A DNA stretch of 64,000 nucleotides from NCBI GenBank assembly GCA_033239525.1, contig BSYO01000025.1, forward strand, positions 12,062,001-12,126,000. The letters run 5' to 3'. The stretch comes from Nepenthes gracilis (taxonomy: Eukaryota > Streptophyta > Magnoliopsida > Caryophyllales > Nepenthaceae). Under the pieces are notes generated by a model. The model was given only the letters and a program-made list of their open reading frames with translations. It had not been told where the DNA came from and ran no database searches. This document shows positions 49,850-61,149 of this stretch, piece by piece (within the stretch, counting starts at the first letter, position 1; the number at the start of each line of letters is the position of its first letter). The position numbers were made by a program, and so were the translations under genes.

Positions 49850-51197
49850 CTGAAAAATGTCACCACTGATGTTCAACAAAATGTAGATTTATGTTAATAT
49901 TTATCAAAAATAAATAAAAATATTTATTTTATTGTTGCATTGAAATACTTAATGGATGGGATGAATTATTTTTTTAAAAAAACAAAAATAGATTGATTTT
50001 TTGGGTTTATTTTTTAAAATTGTTAAAATATTAAAATATTAATATTATAACTAGCAAAAATGAATAAAAAAAAAAGTACATTTTTGTATTGTTCAATAAT
50101 ATTTAGCCTCAACGGTTGAATATTTCATCAATTATATGGGGGCCATAGGGAGCCAACAAGGAGTTTGATATCGTAAAAATTAAAAAAATAATAATAATAT
50201 ATTGACTAATATTTATTAATTTTTTTTAGCTTTAGCTTTGCTTTAATTTTAAAAATTTAAATTTATATATTTTAAATATAGTTAAATTTATTTAACAAAA
50301 AACCTTAAATCTATATGTTTTATAAATATATAAAACACAAATATATCAAAAATCCTAGAAAATTTTTCACAGGTTGGAAGGACTTCAAACTCGTAATATT
50401 AATAAAATAAAACAAAAGTCTTCAAATATATATATATATATATAGTCATAAATTAGTAAATAATTTAGTTTGGAATTGGTCACGAGAAAAAAAATTTATG
50501 TCTATAATGTTTGTTGCTGAAATATATCGTCTAATATGACCAATATCAATATTATTATTTTATTTCATGTTATCAAGGAAAGAAAAATGGGAAAAAAAAA
50601 AAACAAAGCTTAATCTCAGATTAAGTATGAATCCAAAGATTTACTAAGAGCATAGTAGTTGTGTCAGCACACTCCTACGTCTTCAAATAAAAGGTAAAGG
50701 CACTCCAGTGTACCAATTTCTACTACACTAGTGATTCTAAAAAGGATTATACTATTATTAGATTTATTATATGTCATCTTATTTTACTGATATAAATATT
50801 GTTTTTACTACTGGAACCATAATCACTGGACTACAATAAAATAATTCTACTATTGTGCTAAAAGAACGTTTATGTCTTGAGGATGTATTGGGTATGATTA
50901 AAGTGGTGGTGGTGGTGGTGGCAATGGTGGGTGTCCTCCAAGAGTACATAGAAGGGAAGGTACTGACTTAAATATTAAGAAGGAAACCAGCTTGGCTGAA
51001 AGAGTTGAGACTAAGGGCAACTGTTATGATCACGGAAGCAATCCCTACTACCTTGATATAGTTTAAGCAAAGTAATGACACCCCTGGTCTAATGAATCCG
51101 ATTGACTGCACCATTAACATGCACCGTTAAAATCCTATACTTCTCAATTTTTTTTTAAAAAAAAGAGACAAAATAGATGGAGAAAAAAGAAACGCTA
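49850..51197. other. AT-rich gap within the pseudogene
   Basis: No exon is recognised here. It has several A- or TA-rich tracts and a GGT repeat at 50903-50921. The missing central transporter exons would be expected in this interval. Confidence 0.55.
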
Positions 51198-51639
51198 TTA
51201 TACGTGCACAAGTTCAGGAAAAGAATCTACTCCAAAAAGATGTCTTATTGGGGGAGAGCCCCCCAAACTTGTAAATTGGAGGTTTTGCCTTAAACTTTCT
51301 AATGTAGGATACACATTATTCCTCCCTTGTTTGACAGTCGCAAACATTGACGGTTGCACTCTGTGACACTTCACTTGACGACTTTTACTCTATGACGGTT
51401 CACTTTACCCGGCGTACTGGCAGTAAGTCAGTCTCTCCGTAGGTAACCATTTCTGGTTAAAACCTTCCGCAAGTAGTTCTCTCCGGATCGGAGTCGGTCT
51501 CAATGAAAGCACCATTGATGCGTGCATAAGTCGAGGGAGAGAACCCACCCCAAAAGGACGTCCTATGGGGGGAAGAGCCTCATAAACTTATAAGTTGAAA
51601 GTTTTACTTCAAGCTTCTCGATATGGGATACGCATCACA
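51198..51639 (-). mobile_element. TRIM element inside the transporter pseudogene
   Basis: Two direct repeats, 51198-51320 and 51516-51639 (about 124 bp each), flank 195 bp of non-coding sequence. On the minus strand the 5' repeat runs TGTGATGCGTATCCC...CACGCATCA. After one base it is followed by TGGTGCTTTCATTGAG, a PBS-like sequence of a kind I recall from plant Ty3 elements. Total 442 bp, in the usual TRIM range. Confidence 0.75.
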
Positions 51640-52043
51640 TTACCTGCATTATCTTTCGAACAAGTCAAAAAATAGGCTTCTTTAATTAAGAAATTCGGTG
51701 TTACACCGGCTATATAACTTGATAGGGGCATCATTCCCTAAGGTATGGCCCTAAACTAAGCTGCTTGTTTCAGGTTTACGTTAAGCACCTATAAGAATAA
51801 GCTTATAGATCATGAGCCAACATGCATTTATATGCTATTGCTACTTTTATTTTATCCGCATGGGATCTTTTTCAGCAAGTGAAGATGCTTACAGTTTTGA
51901 AGTAAATTGGCATCCATGTAAGAAGAACAAAATATCCCTAAAATCCAAATTCAACTTTCAGTTTTCCTTGTTCATATTCACGACATCCTATACAGACACA
52001 ACAAGAAGTAAGAACGGTTATATGAATTGGCTTACTCAGACTT

Positions 52044-52384
52044 GCCCAATTGTTGGTAAAATTGGCAAAGATGAAGGTAGTCTTGACAACAAAATTCCTA
52101 CCAGCAGACGCTTGTCGCCAGTTGCAGCAAAATCAACCTTTCCTTCACGAATTAGTTGAACTTCATACTTACTGACAAAGGGGCTTTCTCCTGGATCATC
52201 TGTGACTGCATATATCCATGGAGAAAGCCATAGCAGCCCAAGGGATGAGAAGAGAACAAAAGGACCTGAGATCCCCAATGATGATATTGTAGCTGGAGTT
52301 AGCAACAAGCTAACCACATTGCCGAGTTGAAATCCCGCCATAGAAAGTCCCACCGTACTAGCACATTCTTGAATTGAAAACCAC
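52044..52384 (-). pseudogene. PHT4-type pseudogene, block 2
   Basis: Encodes WFSIQECASTVGLSMAGFQL, GNVVSLLLTP, GISGPFVLFSSLGLLWLSPW and SPFVSKYEVQLI. After a frameshift near 52085 it reads IFANFTNNW. The upstream acceptor dinucleotide is GG instead of AG. Confidence 0.8.
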
Positions 52385-53890
52385 CCGATCATATAAAGAT
52401 TTTGATCATGGCATTTCCAAAGGTTGACAGTAAGTTCTTTCTGTTAGAGGTATTTTAGAAATTTTTTATATTGAGTAAATAGGTCTATGAATGAATATCC
52501 AATTTTTTTGTTATGGAATATCTAAACATACAAAGATTTAATCGAAAATATTGATAAATTAGTACGAAATCCGAAGAAACGAAATAGTAAAAGAGAAGGT
52601 GGTTCCATTTTCATCTTTATAAAATTTAAATATCACATTTTGTTTTGCAATACCTGAGAAGTACCGTCAAAACCACGGTGTAGGTTTAGGATATTCCTTT
52701 GTTTGATATCCTAGCTATTTATAACTAATCAATTAAGAATTCTTCGGGTTATATACATTCTCATTAGGAAATAAGATCATTTAAGCTTATCCAAATAGAT
52801 ATTATGTTTATATATAAATCTTATCTAAGAAGTATGGCTATGGACACGTTATAACGACCCTATATTTTTCAACAAATGAGGAGACAATATGTTGAGGATA
52901 AGTTAGCAAAGCTTCATCATTTATTTTTAACTATGAAAATATAATTGATTAACAGTATTACCTTACTATATTAGTAACAAAAATATAAATTTCATATTGT
53001 ACCATAAAAAAATTAACTAGAAGGACTAGTATGCAAGTGAGTCAATATATAGTTGTACCATGATATAGCCCATATTATGAAAAAAGAGAAGACATTGATA
53101 TTATCATGGCATTAGTTCTTTCTAAATTACTAAATACCTCCAATTTTCTTTAGTTTACTTTAAGGGTCTTTTCTTTTTTTGAAAATTGTAAAATAGCATA
53201 ATTTATTTAAAATATATCGAACCGTATAAAAGTTCAAATAATAACTATAAAATATTCTGGCACGTGCCGAACACCAACATCCTTGTCCAAGAGAAATGCT
53301 TGTGCTTCTTAGATGCCAACTTCATTTTACTAGCTAATTAAACCAGGTAAAATGCAATGAGAATTCTTCAAGTAGGGGACACTTTAGTTGGACTTTAGGG
53401 TCACTTTTGGCTGTTGGCTCCCCAGCAACAGAAACTCATTTGATTATTAAAGAAGTGGTGTTGTTATTGAAATACTAATAGCAACAACACTTTGTAAAGC
53501 CTACATATATGAGCTTTTTGTGGATTTTAATTGTTGGTAAGCTCAAATATGAAGAATGGATGTTGAGAAAAAATTTAAAACAGGAGAAAAAATCAAGATT
53601 AATGATCAAAATATAAGTTAACAAATACGATAAAATAATAAGATTTTGGATCCACCAAATCGAAATATTAGAATTTTCTTTAAAACTCTAAGATATAAGT
53701 GAATTTTAAAGTCTAAGATGACTAAACTGATGATTTAACACTAACTTATAAAATAAGATTAAAGCTCGTACAATGAGATATAGTTAATCTCACTAAATCT
53801 TGCCATTGAAGTAGCAAGAAAATTACAATTGAACAAGCATAGAGAGCTATAACACACAAAAAAATGACTGTTTCATGAAGGAGTTGGTAC
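52385..53890. other. Intron-like interval of the transporter pseudogene
   Basis: AT-rich; it separates blocks 1 and 2. No other gene seen. Confidence 0.6.
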
Positions 53891-54104
53891 CTTGTCAAAA
53901 GGGCATTCATGGAAGGTAGAGCTAAACCTTCAGCAAGTCCAAAAAAGGCTCGAGCTGCCAAGAGGCTGGTTGTAGAATGGTTTGCTGTCCACGGCGTCGT
54001 GAGAGTGGCCAAGGACCATAACACCACACCTCATGCCATTACTCTCTTTCCTCCATATTTGTCTACCAAAGCTCCACCGATTACTGAAGAGAAGATGTAA
54101 CCCC
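53891..54104 (-). pseudogene. PHT4-type pseudogene, block 1
   Basis: Encodes GGYIFSSVIGGALVDKYGGK, then an in-frame TGA, then VVLWSLATLTTPW and LLAARAFFGLAEGLALPSMN. The acceptor TTTTTTAG (at 54105) and donor AAG|GTACCA (53890) are intact. Confidence 0.8.
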
Positions 54105-54825
54105 CTAAAAAAGATGACTGTTTACAGTTGAAGAACAAAGTGCCAATCTTTAAAAACAAAAAACAATGTCAATATTGGTATAGATAACAACCAATTGCCA
54201 ATTTTTTCAGGCCTGAGATCAATTTCTAGTCCAATATTGTTTTTTTCTTTCTCAAATTCTTTTAATTGTCTATAGTAGTGAATGAAAACACAAGTATCGG
54301 TATTGGTCAATATTACATCTGGTGATACTTGTCGGTATTGGATGTCCCTGAGGTGAATTTTTTCTCTTGACCATGTCAAAGGTGAATTATATACTAAAAT
54401 TTAACTAATTTTAGTCATTGATTTGTATATTTGAAGAATTTTAGCAAGTTTTTTTATTAAAATTAATCTTAATATTCTTTTATATCATAAAAAAAATTCC
54501 ATTTTTTTTATCAATTTGTATTTTATATTTTTATAAAATATGTGATTTTCATACTAATTGTTACCATGCTTCCTCTATTTTGCTTGGGTTAGCATATCAT
54601 CATTGAAGAGTAGATTCCTATATAATGAAGCATATCCTCTTATAGTATTAATATCAATATTAGTAATAGTTGCGGCCTACCACAGTTGGAAGTTGTGATG
54701 CAAAAACATATTCTTTTCTCTTTACAATTTAAAAATGAATTATATACAAAATTTTGATTATACGTTATCATATATTTATATATTTAAAAGAGTAACAATT
54801 TTTTTGAGTATATTCAAGTTTGATA

Positions 54826-55290
54826 TGTTGAGTTTTGAGTCATTCCCTTATGAGTATTACACCCATTGAAAGTATTGCTTTTTACTAAAGGATTCGTTCG
54901 ACAATTTCATGGGAGATTCGTTCGAGAAAAATTGTTCGTGGGAGTTTCAGTGAGAAGGTTGTAAATTGGCAACTTAAATATTAAGTTGGAGACGACTTTT
55001 AGCAGCTATCTTTGAGAGGATGTAGAGTTGACTGCTTAAACACTAAAATTTGGAGGATTTTCAATGTTATACTACGAGATGGTTACGAGCTTGCCACTCA
55101 AGCGTCCACGCATGATATAAAAAAAGTATGTTATGATTTTAAGGTAAATTCAATATCATTTTAAAACAAAGGGTCACCACACGAAAAAATAAAAGAGAAA
55201 AGAAGGAGAGGTTCGTCATCTAGTTAACGTCTGCTCTGAGTTTCCTTATTCACCAATGTTGAATATATTACTCTAATCTTGTGGATAACA
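54826..55290 (+). repeat. 5' LTR of deleted copia element
   Basis: Begins TGTTGAGTTTTGAGTCA and ends GTGGATAACA. It aligns in order with 56571-57051 through blocks such as AGCTATCT, GATTTTCAATG and GGTCACCACACGAA. No clear PBS follows. Confidence 0.7.
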
Positions 55291-56570
55291 CTCTTTAAAA
55301 AGTCATCGTTTTGTTAGATCCAATAGAAGTTTAGAAGAGGTTTGAGAGTTAGTATAAGTCTAAGTCATTGATGATGAGGTTATATGTAAAAAAAAAATTA
55401 TGATCTTCGATTGTCGGAGAAAAAGTTTTGAAAATTATTTAGATGGGTTCAATCAAATTTTAATATAAATGCTAGCCTTTAATGAGAAGATTAATGATGA
55501 AGACACGGTATTGATATAGTTGGCTTCGTTGTTGGCCTAATATAATCATATTATCATGATATTATTATTCGAGAATGGCATACTTAATCTTAACAAGGTC
55601 ACAACTTATTTGTTTATGAGTAAGTTTAGGCGGAAGGTAAGTAATGAGTTTTTGGGAGAACTTAGTGCTTTGGCGTTTATTAGTGGACAGGGGCATAGGA
55701 AATAGAGAGAGAGAGGCAACAAGTTGGAAATGAGTAACAATTAGTCTAAATTTAAGGATATTGAATGTTTTCATTGTGGTAAGAAGAGTAATATAAAGTG
55801 GGATTTCTTCACGAGGAAGCAAAAGAAGGTTGGTAGTGAGCAGCAAGAGAAAAAGGATCATGACTGCAATAATCAAGCTTTTATGACTATCTACGGGGAC
55901 CTTTGAGTCATTGACACAAGGAAGACTTGGAGTTTTAAGGGCCACAATATGAGTTGGGTGATGGATAGCAGATCCATATATCAAACGACATTGAAAAAAT
56001 TTCTCTTTATCTCATATACGCCTAGAGGCTATAAGATATTAAAAATAGGTAATGATAGCTCGTCAAGAGTAGTGGGTATCAAGGATGTTAACTTGGGGAT
56101 AAGTAACAAAACAAAGCTTGTGTTGTGGGGTGCTCAGCATGCTTTGAATATCTGATTGAATTTAATTTTAATCTAAAAGTTTGATGAGGAAGGCTTTTAT
56201 ATGGTGTTAGAGAAAGGCAAAGAAAGTTCACCAAATGTGCTTCGATTCTGGTAAGGGAAAATAAGCAATCAAATTGGCATTTGATGAAAATTTCAATTAC
56301 CAAGGAAAACACCAAGATGACCAATGATAGGTTGTCAAAGTGGTCGGAGGAGGACAAGAAGGAGTGAAAAGGGGAGCAATTATATCATAATGAAGGTGCT
56401 AAAAGAAAGTGGCAATACTTTGGGTATTTTGGTGGAGTGGAAAAAAGTGTTATTCAAGCTTTCAAAAATCGACGTTAGGATTCCCATGGAGGGAACGTTA
56501 TTGGTGAATAAGAGGTGATAGTGGCTCACCAAAGAGGCGAGGTTTCCCCATAAAGTCATAAGGAAAAAAT

Positions 56571-57051
56571 TATTAGGTTTTAAATCACTTTCTTATAAAT
56601 ATCACACTTATCAGAAGTATTGTTTTTCACTTTCAAAGTTGTCATGCATTTTTGTGCGACATTCACACAAGGTACATTCAAGCAAAATTATTTGCAGAAG
56701 GTTCCGCGAGATGGTTGTAAGCTTGTGGCTTAAATGCCAAGTTGGGGATAATTTTCAGTAGCTATCTGCGAGGGGACTACAAGCTAGCTGTTTAAGTAGC
56801 AATACTGGAAAGATTTTCAATGGTACACTGCAAAACAGTCACGAACTGGTTGCTCAAGTGGATATGCAAGATCTAAATGCCTCCATTATGATTTTAGGAT
56901 CAATATCAATATGATGCCATTTTAACAAGAATGGTCGCCACACAAAGAAAGAATAGAGAGAAAAAGAAGAGATTTGGCATCTAATAGAGGTTTGATTTGA
57001 GTTTTATTATTTACAATCTCAGGTATATTCTCTGATCTTATTTATAGGACA
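56571..57051 (+). repeat. 3' LTR of deleted copia element
   Basis: Begins TATTAGGTTTTAAATCA after a purine run AAGGAAAAAAT. It aligns with the 5' copy but is well diverged, indicating an old insertion. Confidence 0.68.
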
Positions 57052-57899
57052 TATTATTGTTTAATTATTTATTTTCTTAGTGTATTATTTTTTAATATGT
57101 TGTTAGATATGTTGAAATTATATTCAATTACTCATTCACAATGATTAAAGTGAATGTACCTCGAAGGGTTTTATTTATAGTTAGGCATTTTTAAAGTAGA
57201 TTTTTTTAAAATTATTCATTGATTTTTTTTTAATTAATAATATTTTTCAACGTCAAATATTATTATATAACTTATATATTTAATTATATACTATTATTCA
57301 TTATACTCTTATAGTATTTGGTGGTTAACGACTAATGAGAGATTTGAGTTCATTCCCATTGCACCAATTGTGTGCTTATTTTTGTCACGGGTAAACCTAA
57401 CATGATATCCTTTTAACTCATTGACAAATTTACCACAAAACTCTTGATTTATATCAGCTTTATATTTTTATAAAGAGAATAGATTTAGATTTTTTTTAAA
57501 AAAAATTTACACATTTGAAGCATATAAATTTAGAATTTTTACAAAGAAAAAAAATGGACAAAAACCCTAAAAGAATGCTCAGATCACTATGGTATTGTTT
57601 GATTGAAATTATCTGGTATGCTCGGATCACTAGAATTATAATTAGATTTGTAGCCCTAATTTTAATTTATATCATTACGTGTTTAAAATTGTCTGGTACA
57701 GAATATTTAATTATTCATATAAGATATTTTGTTGCATAAAACTCCTTTTATGTGTGAGATTTTAACAATTATAAAATAATTTTAAATTTATTTTATGTAT
57801 TATTAAAAGTTAAATTATGGGTTTATCATTATTAGTTAAATTAAAAATAGAAAAATAGAAATAAAGTGGCAACTCGGGTTTTTATTTTCTTTCAGATGG
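57052..57899. other. AT-rich spacer
   Basis: No recognised coding, RNA or repeat feature. Confidence 0.6.
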
Positions 57900-58270
57900 C
57901 GTTTGGTTTACCGGAATAAAAATTTTATTCTGGGCTAATTCCTTCGGGAATAATAATTTCTTATTTGGTTTGCAAATTAGCCAAAAATAAATATTCTCTA
58001 AAAATATTTATTCTCATATTTATAAGAACAGTTATTTTCTCATATTATTATTATTATTATTGTTATTATTATTAATACGTTTGATTACTATTATTATTAT
58101 TATTATCACTAATTTCACATTATTCATCGTACTATTTCACAAACTAAATAATGAAATACTAATTTCTAACTTATTCTATTCCAACAGCCAAATATGAGAA
58201 TAACAATTCTAACTCTATTTCTATTATATTCTATTCTGTTTCTATTTTATTTCATTTCAATAACCAAATG
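57900..58270. mobile_element. MITE-like TIR element
   Basis: The left CGTTTGGTTTACCGGAATAA and the reverse complement of the right CATTTGGTTATTGAAATG are imperfect inverted ends. The inside is AT-rich with ATT runs (about 58043-58105). There is no ORF. Its ends resemble those of 30418-31449. Confidence 0.5.
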
Positions 58271-58685
58271 TACTATCAGAGATCAAATCTACTCAGTCAA
58301 ATTGGGTAAGATACGATGGACCAGACTACTCTTAATGGGTTTGGTTGGTAACGAAAATTATTAAAAAGCAAATAAAACAACTTAAAATTTTACATTTAAA
58401 AAAAATCAAAAGGTTTTTTTCTTTTTTTGTAGTCCATTTAATTTTAGAAAAAAATATATAAAAATTAAGATGAAATTATTTTTATGTGTTTGGATATTAT
58501 TTTTTTTCAAGTGACTTTTATTACTTTAAAAAATTTGATTAAAAAAAAAACATTAGAGATTTCATGAATTCTATAAAAGTTTTGATACTTTTTTTTTTTA
58601 ATGGAGTTCTATTATTCTCTTTTTTTATTAATTAAAGTTAGGGTGTTTTAAAATTATTTAATATTGTATATTCACGTATTCTTAT

Positions 58686-58820
58686 TATATAAAGACCAAA
58701 AAAAGAATAAAAAAATGATAGAGTTTCTCCCCAACCTTCTTCCCTTCTCCTCTCCTCTGCTCCGCAGTGCTTCGATTGTTCTGCTTCGCTCCAAGTCTGC
58801 GGCCGCCGGCGCTCGATCTG
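58686..58820 (+). promoter_or_regulatory. TATA promoter and GC-rich leader exon
   Basis: TATATAAA at 58686-58693 is followed about 30 bp later by a CT- and GC-rich block. This block includes an ATG at 58714 (MIEFLPNLLPFSS...) and a donor CTG|GTAATT at 58821. It has the look of a plant first exon. Whether the ATG is used is not known. It lies upstream of the NT-C2 relic. Confidence 0.4.
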
Positions 58821-59680
58821 GTAATTTTTTCTCTCTTACCTCAGCCAGTATTCTTCTTTGTTACATTCACTCCATTTCTGCCCTAATCTGCATGCTTGAG
58901 AGAGAGAGAGAGGGAGAGAGAGGAACGACGAGGGAGAACGAGAAGTCTCAGATCTGCTCGGCCTGTTGCATATTGAGATTTCAATTGGATTGATAATCTG
59001 ATAATTACTGACTTCGATCGAATTTTGCTCTGTTTTGTGAGTGTCATTTTTGTGGAGAGTAGCGACTCTTGTGTCCTAAAGTTCCTTTGAGTTGCTTGCT
59101 AAATTTGTGGATAAAAAAATAGACATTTTTCGTGGAATTTATTTTTTCTATCCCTGACTAGCTGCTAAAGCAGAAATGGTAATATAGTATTCTTGTCCCG
59201 ACAGTTCTTTTTAAATAGTAAATGTATGTGAAATAGCATCTTCTGGGCGGTTTTATGAGGCTCTGGAGATATATGAATCTGAGAATTTGGATATGAATTT
59301 TTTAAAATTATTTCCTGCATTAAATCAGCAGGCGAGACAATGTGTCAAGAACTGCTACCTTTGTCTGAAATTAGATTGAGTTTGGTGGAATTTTGTAAAC
59401 TAGTAATCTACATCTTCATAAATTTTAATGTTGTATACCCGATTATCTTTTAAAGCGAGAAGGATTAGATGTAATTCTCAAGGCATAAAGATTTTTTTTC
59501 GATTTTTCGTATTGCACTTTAGAAGTTATTTCAGGTTATGGATTGTTCTAACAAGCTTCAAAAATTGAAACTATTCAGAGAAAATAGGGGGATAAATAAT
59601 CTGTTTTTTTAAAACATTTACTGTATTTTATCAGCGGGGATATGAAGTACAGATTAACTTCAGAAATTTGCCTATGTTAG

Positions 59681-60220
59681 GTGTCACAGCTTGTAGAAAT
59701 TGCAATGGTACTATCTATAGTTCCAGCTGACAATGGTAATTTTACTGACAGCAAATTAGAGAACTATAGGATTCGAGATGGCTGCTTGATTTGGGAGAAT
59801 CCAGTATATGAAACAGTGAATAGGATGATGTTCAGTTCTAAATGTGTTGGATGGGTTAAATGGTGTTTCTCATCTTCAATGTCATAGGGAAAGGATACAA
59901 CAGGGAATTCTCGAGTCTAGGAGTCTATGCAATATTCCTGAAATTATTTTTATTTAGTTTATTTTAGATTTTGTATGGTTAGGAATAGTATAGTATTTAT
60001 TTTATTAGGATTTTTAGAAATATTCTGGATTGTTTACAATGAATTAGACACAGACTGTGTCTTCATCTAACTGATCCATTCTTTAAATAAATCATTTTAT
60101 CATCAACCCACAGACTTTAAACAGCAAGTTCTAAAGCAACACTTCAAGGGTATTTTTAAGGAGGTATCGACACTTGAAATTTGCAATGCAAACGGGGCAG
60201 TGGTTGATTCAGATAGAGGA
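59681..60220 (+). pseudogene. NT-C2 domain (EEIG1/EHBP1-type) protein relic
   Basis: Straight after TTAG at 59680 the frame reads VSQLVEIAMVLSIVPADNG, then a divergent stretch, RIRDGCLIWENPVYETV. This matches the N-terminal C2 domain of plant coiled-coil proteins of this type, where an intron falls just before this valine. It ends at TAG 59885. Near 60130-60215, ASSKATLQG and TLEICNANGAVV resemble the next part of the domain. The Lys-rich start of the domain and the coiled coil are missing. Confidence 0.45.
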
Positions 60221-61149
60221 CTTTAATCTCTGGAAATTTTGGTGTGATTCCTGATAAACCAGTTCAAGATTTTGACTCTTTTATGTGGAGGGATAATTAG
60301 ATGATTGCATGAAGAATCCAGTATTCATGGACTAATGCTTATGTATTATTTGGAGAAACGAGCCACTTGTAGACTCTCAATTGGTGGAATAAGTAGAAGG
60401 CATGGAAGAGTGTAAATCAATTGAAGATTCATCTAAGAAGAGCTTTGGAGCGCCTGATAAATATAAATTTTGCAGTGGTTGGTGAATAACCCTTGGTATA
60501 CAAGAGCAAGATAGACAACCTGATATAGAAGAATCTGAGGACAAAAATAAGAATGTGATCCAAGAAGTTCAATACATGAAGTTTGTGTGATCTTGAAGAA
60601 TTACTTAGCTTTAATCTTGAGATGCCAAGCTTTTCCCTTTTTTTCTGTTGTGAGGCCAAATGAGACTTATGGTAGCTTTCTATCAACTGCTGTTTCCCTT
60701 GTTTATTAATTCTTTTCTTTTTCAAAGTTGGAGGAGATTTTTTTGTTGACAGCAAGATCAATGGGGAACGATGCAATGGGAGATAATCAACTTTAACAGT
60801 TAAAGCAATATATGGTTAGATTTTGTGTTAAGAACATGTTGATATTTAATTTTTTAGTATTTATGGGGGATATGCTAGTTAAGATTTATGGTAGGATATG
60901 ATATTAGTTACTAGCTTGAGTTAATTCTTGTTTTCCCATTGTCATTATCTTTATATTAGGACCTATGAAATAGTATTAGGAGGAGTTGATTAATGAATGT
61001 TGACTTTGTTTTATTATCGAACATGGGTCTATCATCAACAAGTTTTCGGACATCATTTATGGTGAGCCTTGTGGTTTCTTTGGTTCCTATAGGGTTCTTA
61101 GACAACATTATCTGCTTTTCCCTCTTTTTCTAAATTTGGGTATGGAAGT

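Larger units (their letters stand above)
49665..54104 (-). pseudogene. PHT4-type plastid anion/phosphate transporter pseudogene
   Basis: Three exon-like blocks on the minus strand match the PHT4/ANTR branch of the major facilitator family: 53891-54104, about 52044-52384 and 49665-49849. Breaks: TGA where Trp is expected at 54031-54033; the acceptor AG before the second block is GG (52385-52386); a frameshift after SRLPS near 52085; and a one-base loss in the last block. The N-terminal exon(s) and the central exons (after NNW up to NAGT) were not found. A TRIM element sits in the gap. PHT4 proteins move phosphate or organic anions, mostly in plastid membranes; the exact member is uncertain. 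Confidence 0.75.
54826..57051 (+). mobile_element. Internally deleted Ty1/copia element
   Basis: Two similar LTRs flank about 1.3 kb containing a gag zinc knuckle CFHCGKKSNIKWDFF (about 55758-55802). The protease region follows: WVMDSRSIYQTTLKKFLF, SYTPRGYKILKIGN and VVGIKDVNLGISNKTKLVL (55950-56130), with the catalytic DSG changed to DSR. Integrase, RT and RNase H are absent. It is a defective copy lying upstream of the transporter pseudogene. Confidence 0.75.

Noticed and set aside
49680..49860. GC-rich island as an independent new gene
   Set aside because: Its minus-strand reading is the last exon of a PHT4-type transporter, so it belongs to the pseudogene.
51198..51639. Cassandra-type TRIM with 5S rRNA-like promoter
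   Set aside because: No 5S rRNA-like A box, intermediate element or C box was recognised in the repeats.
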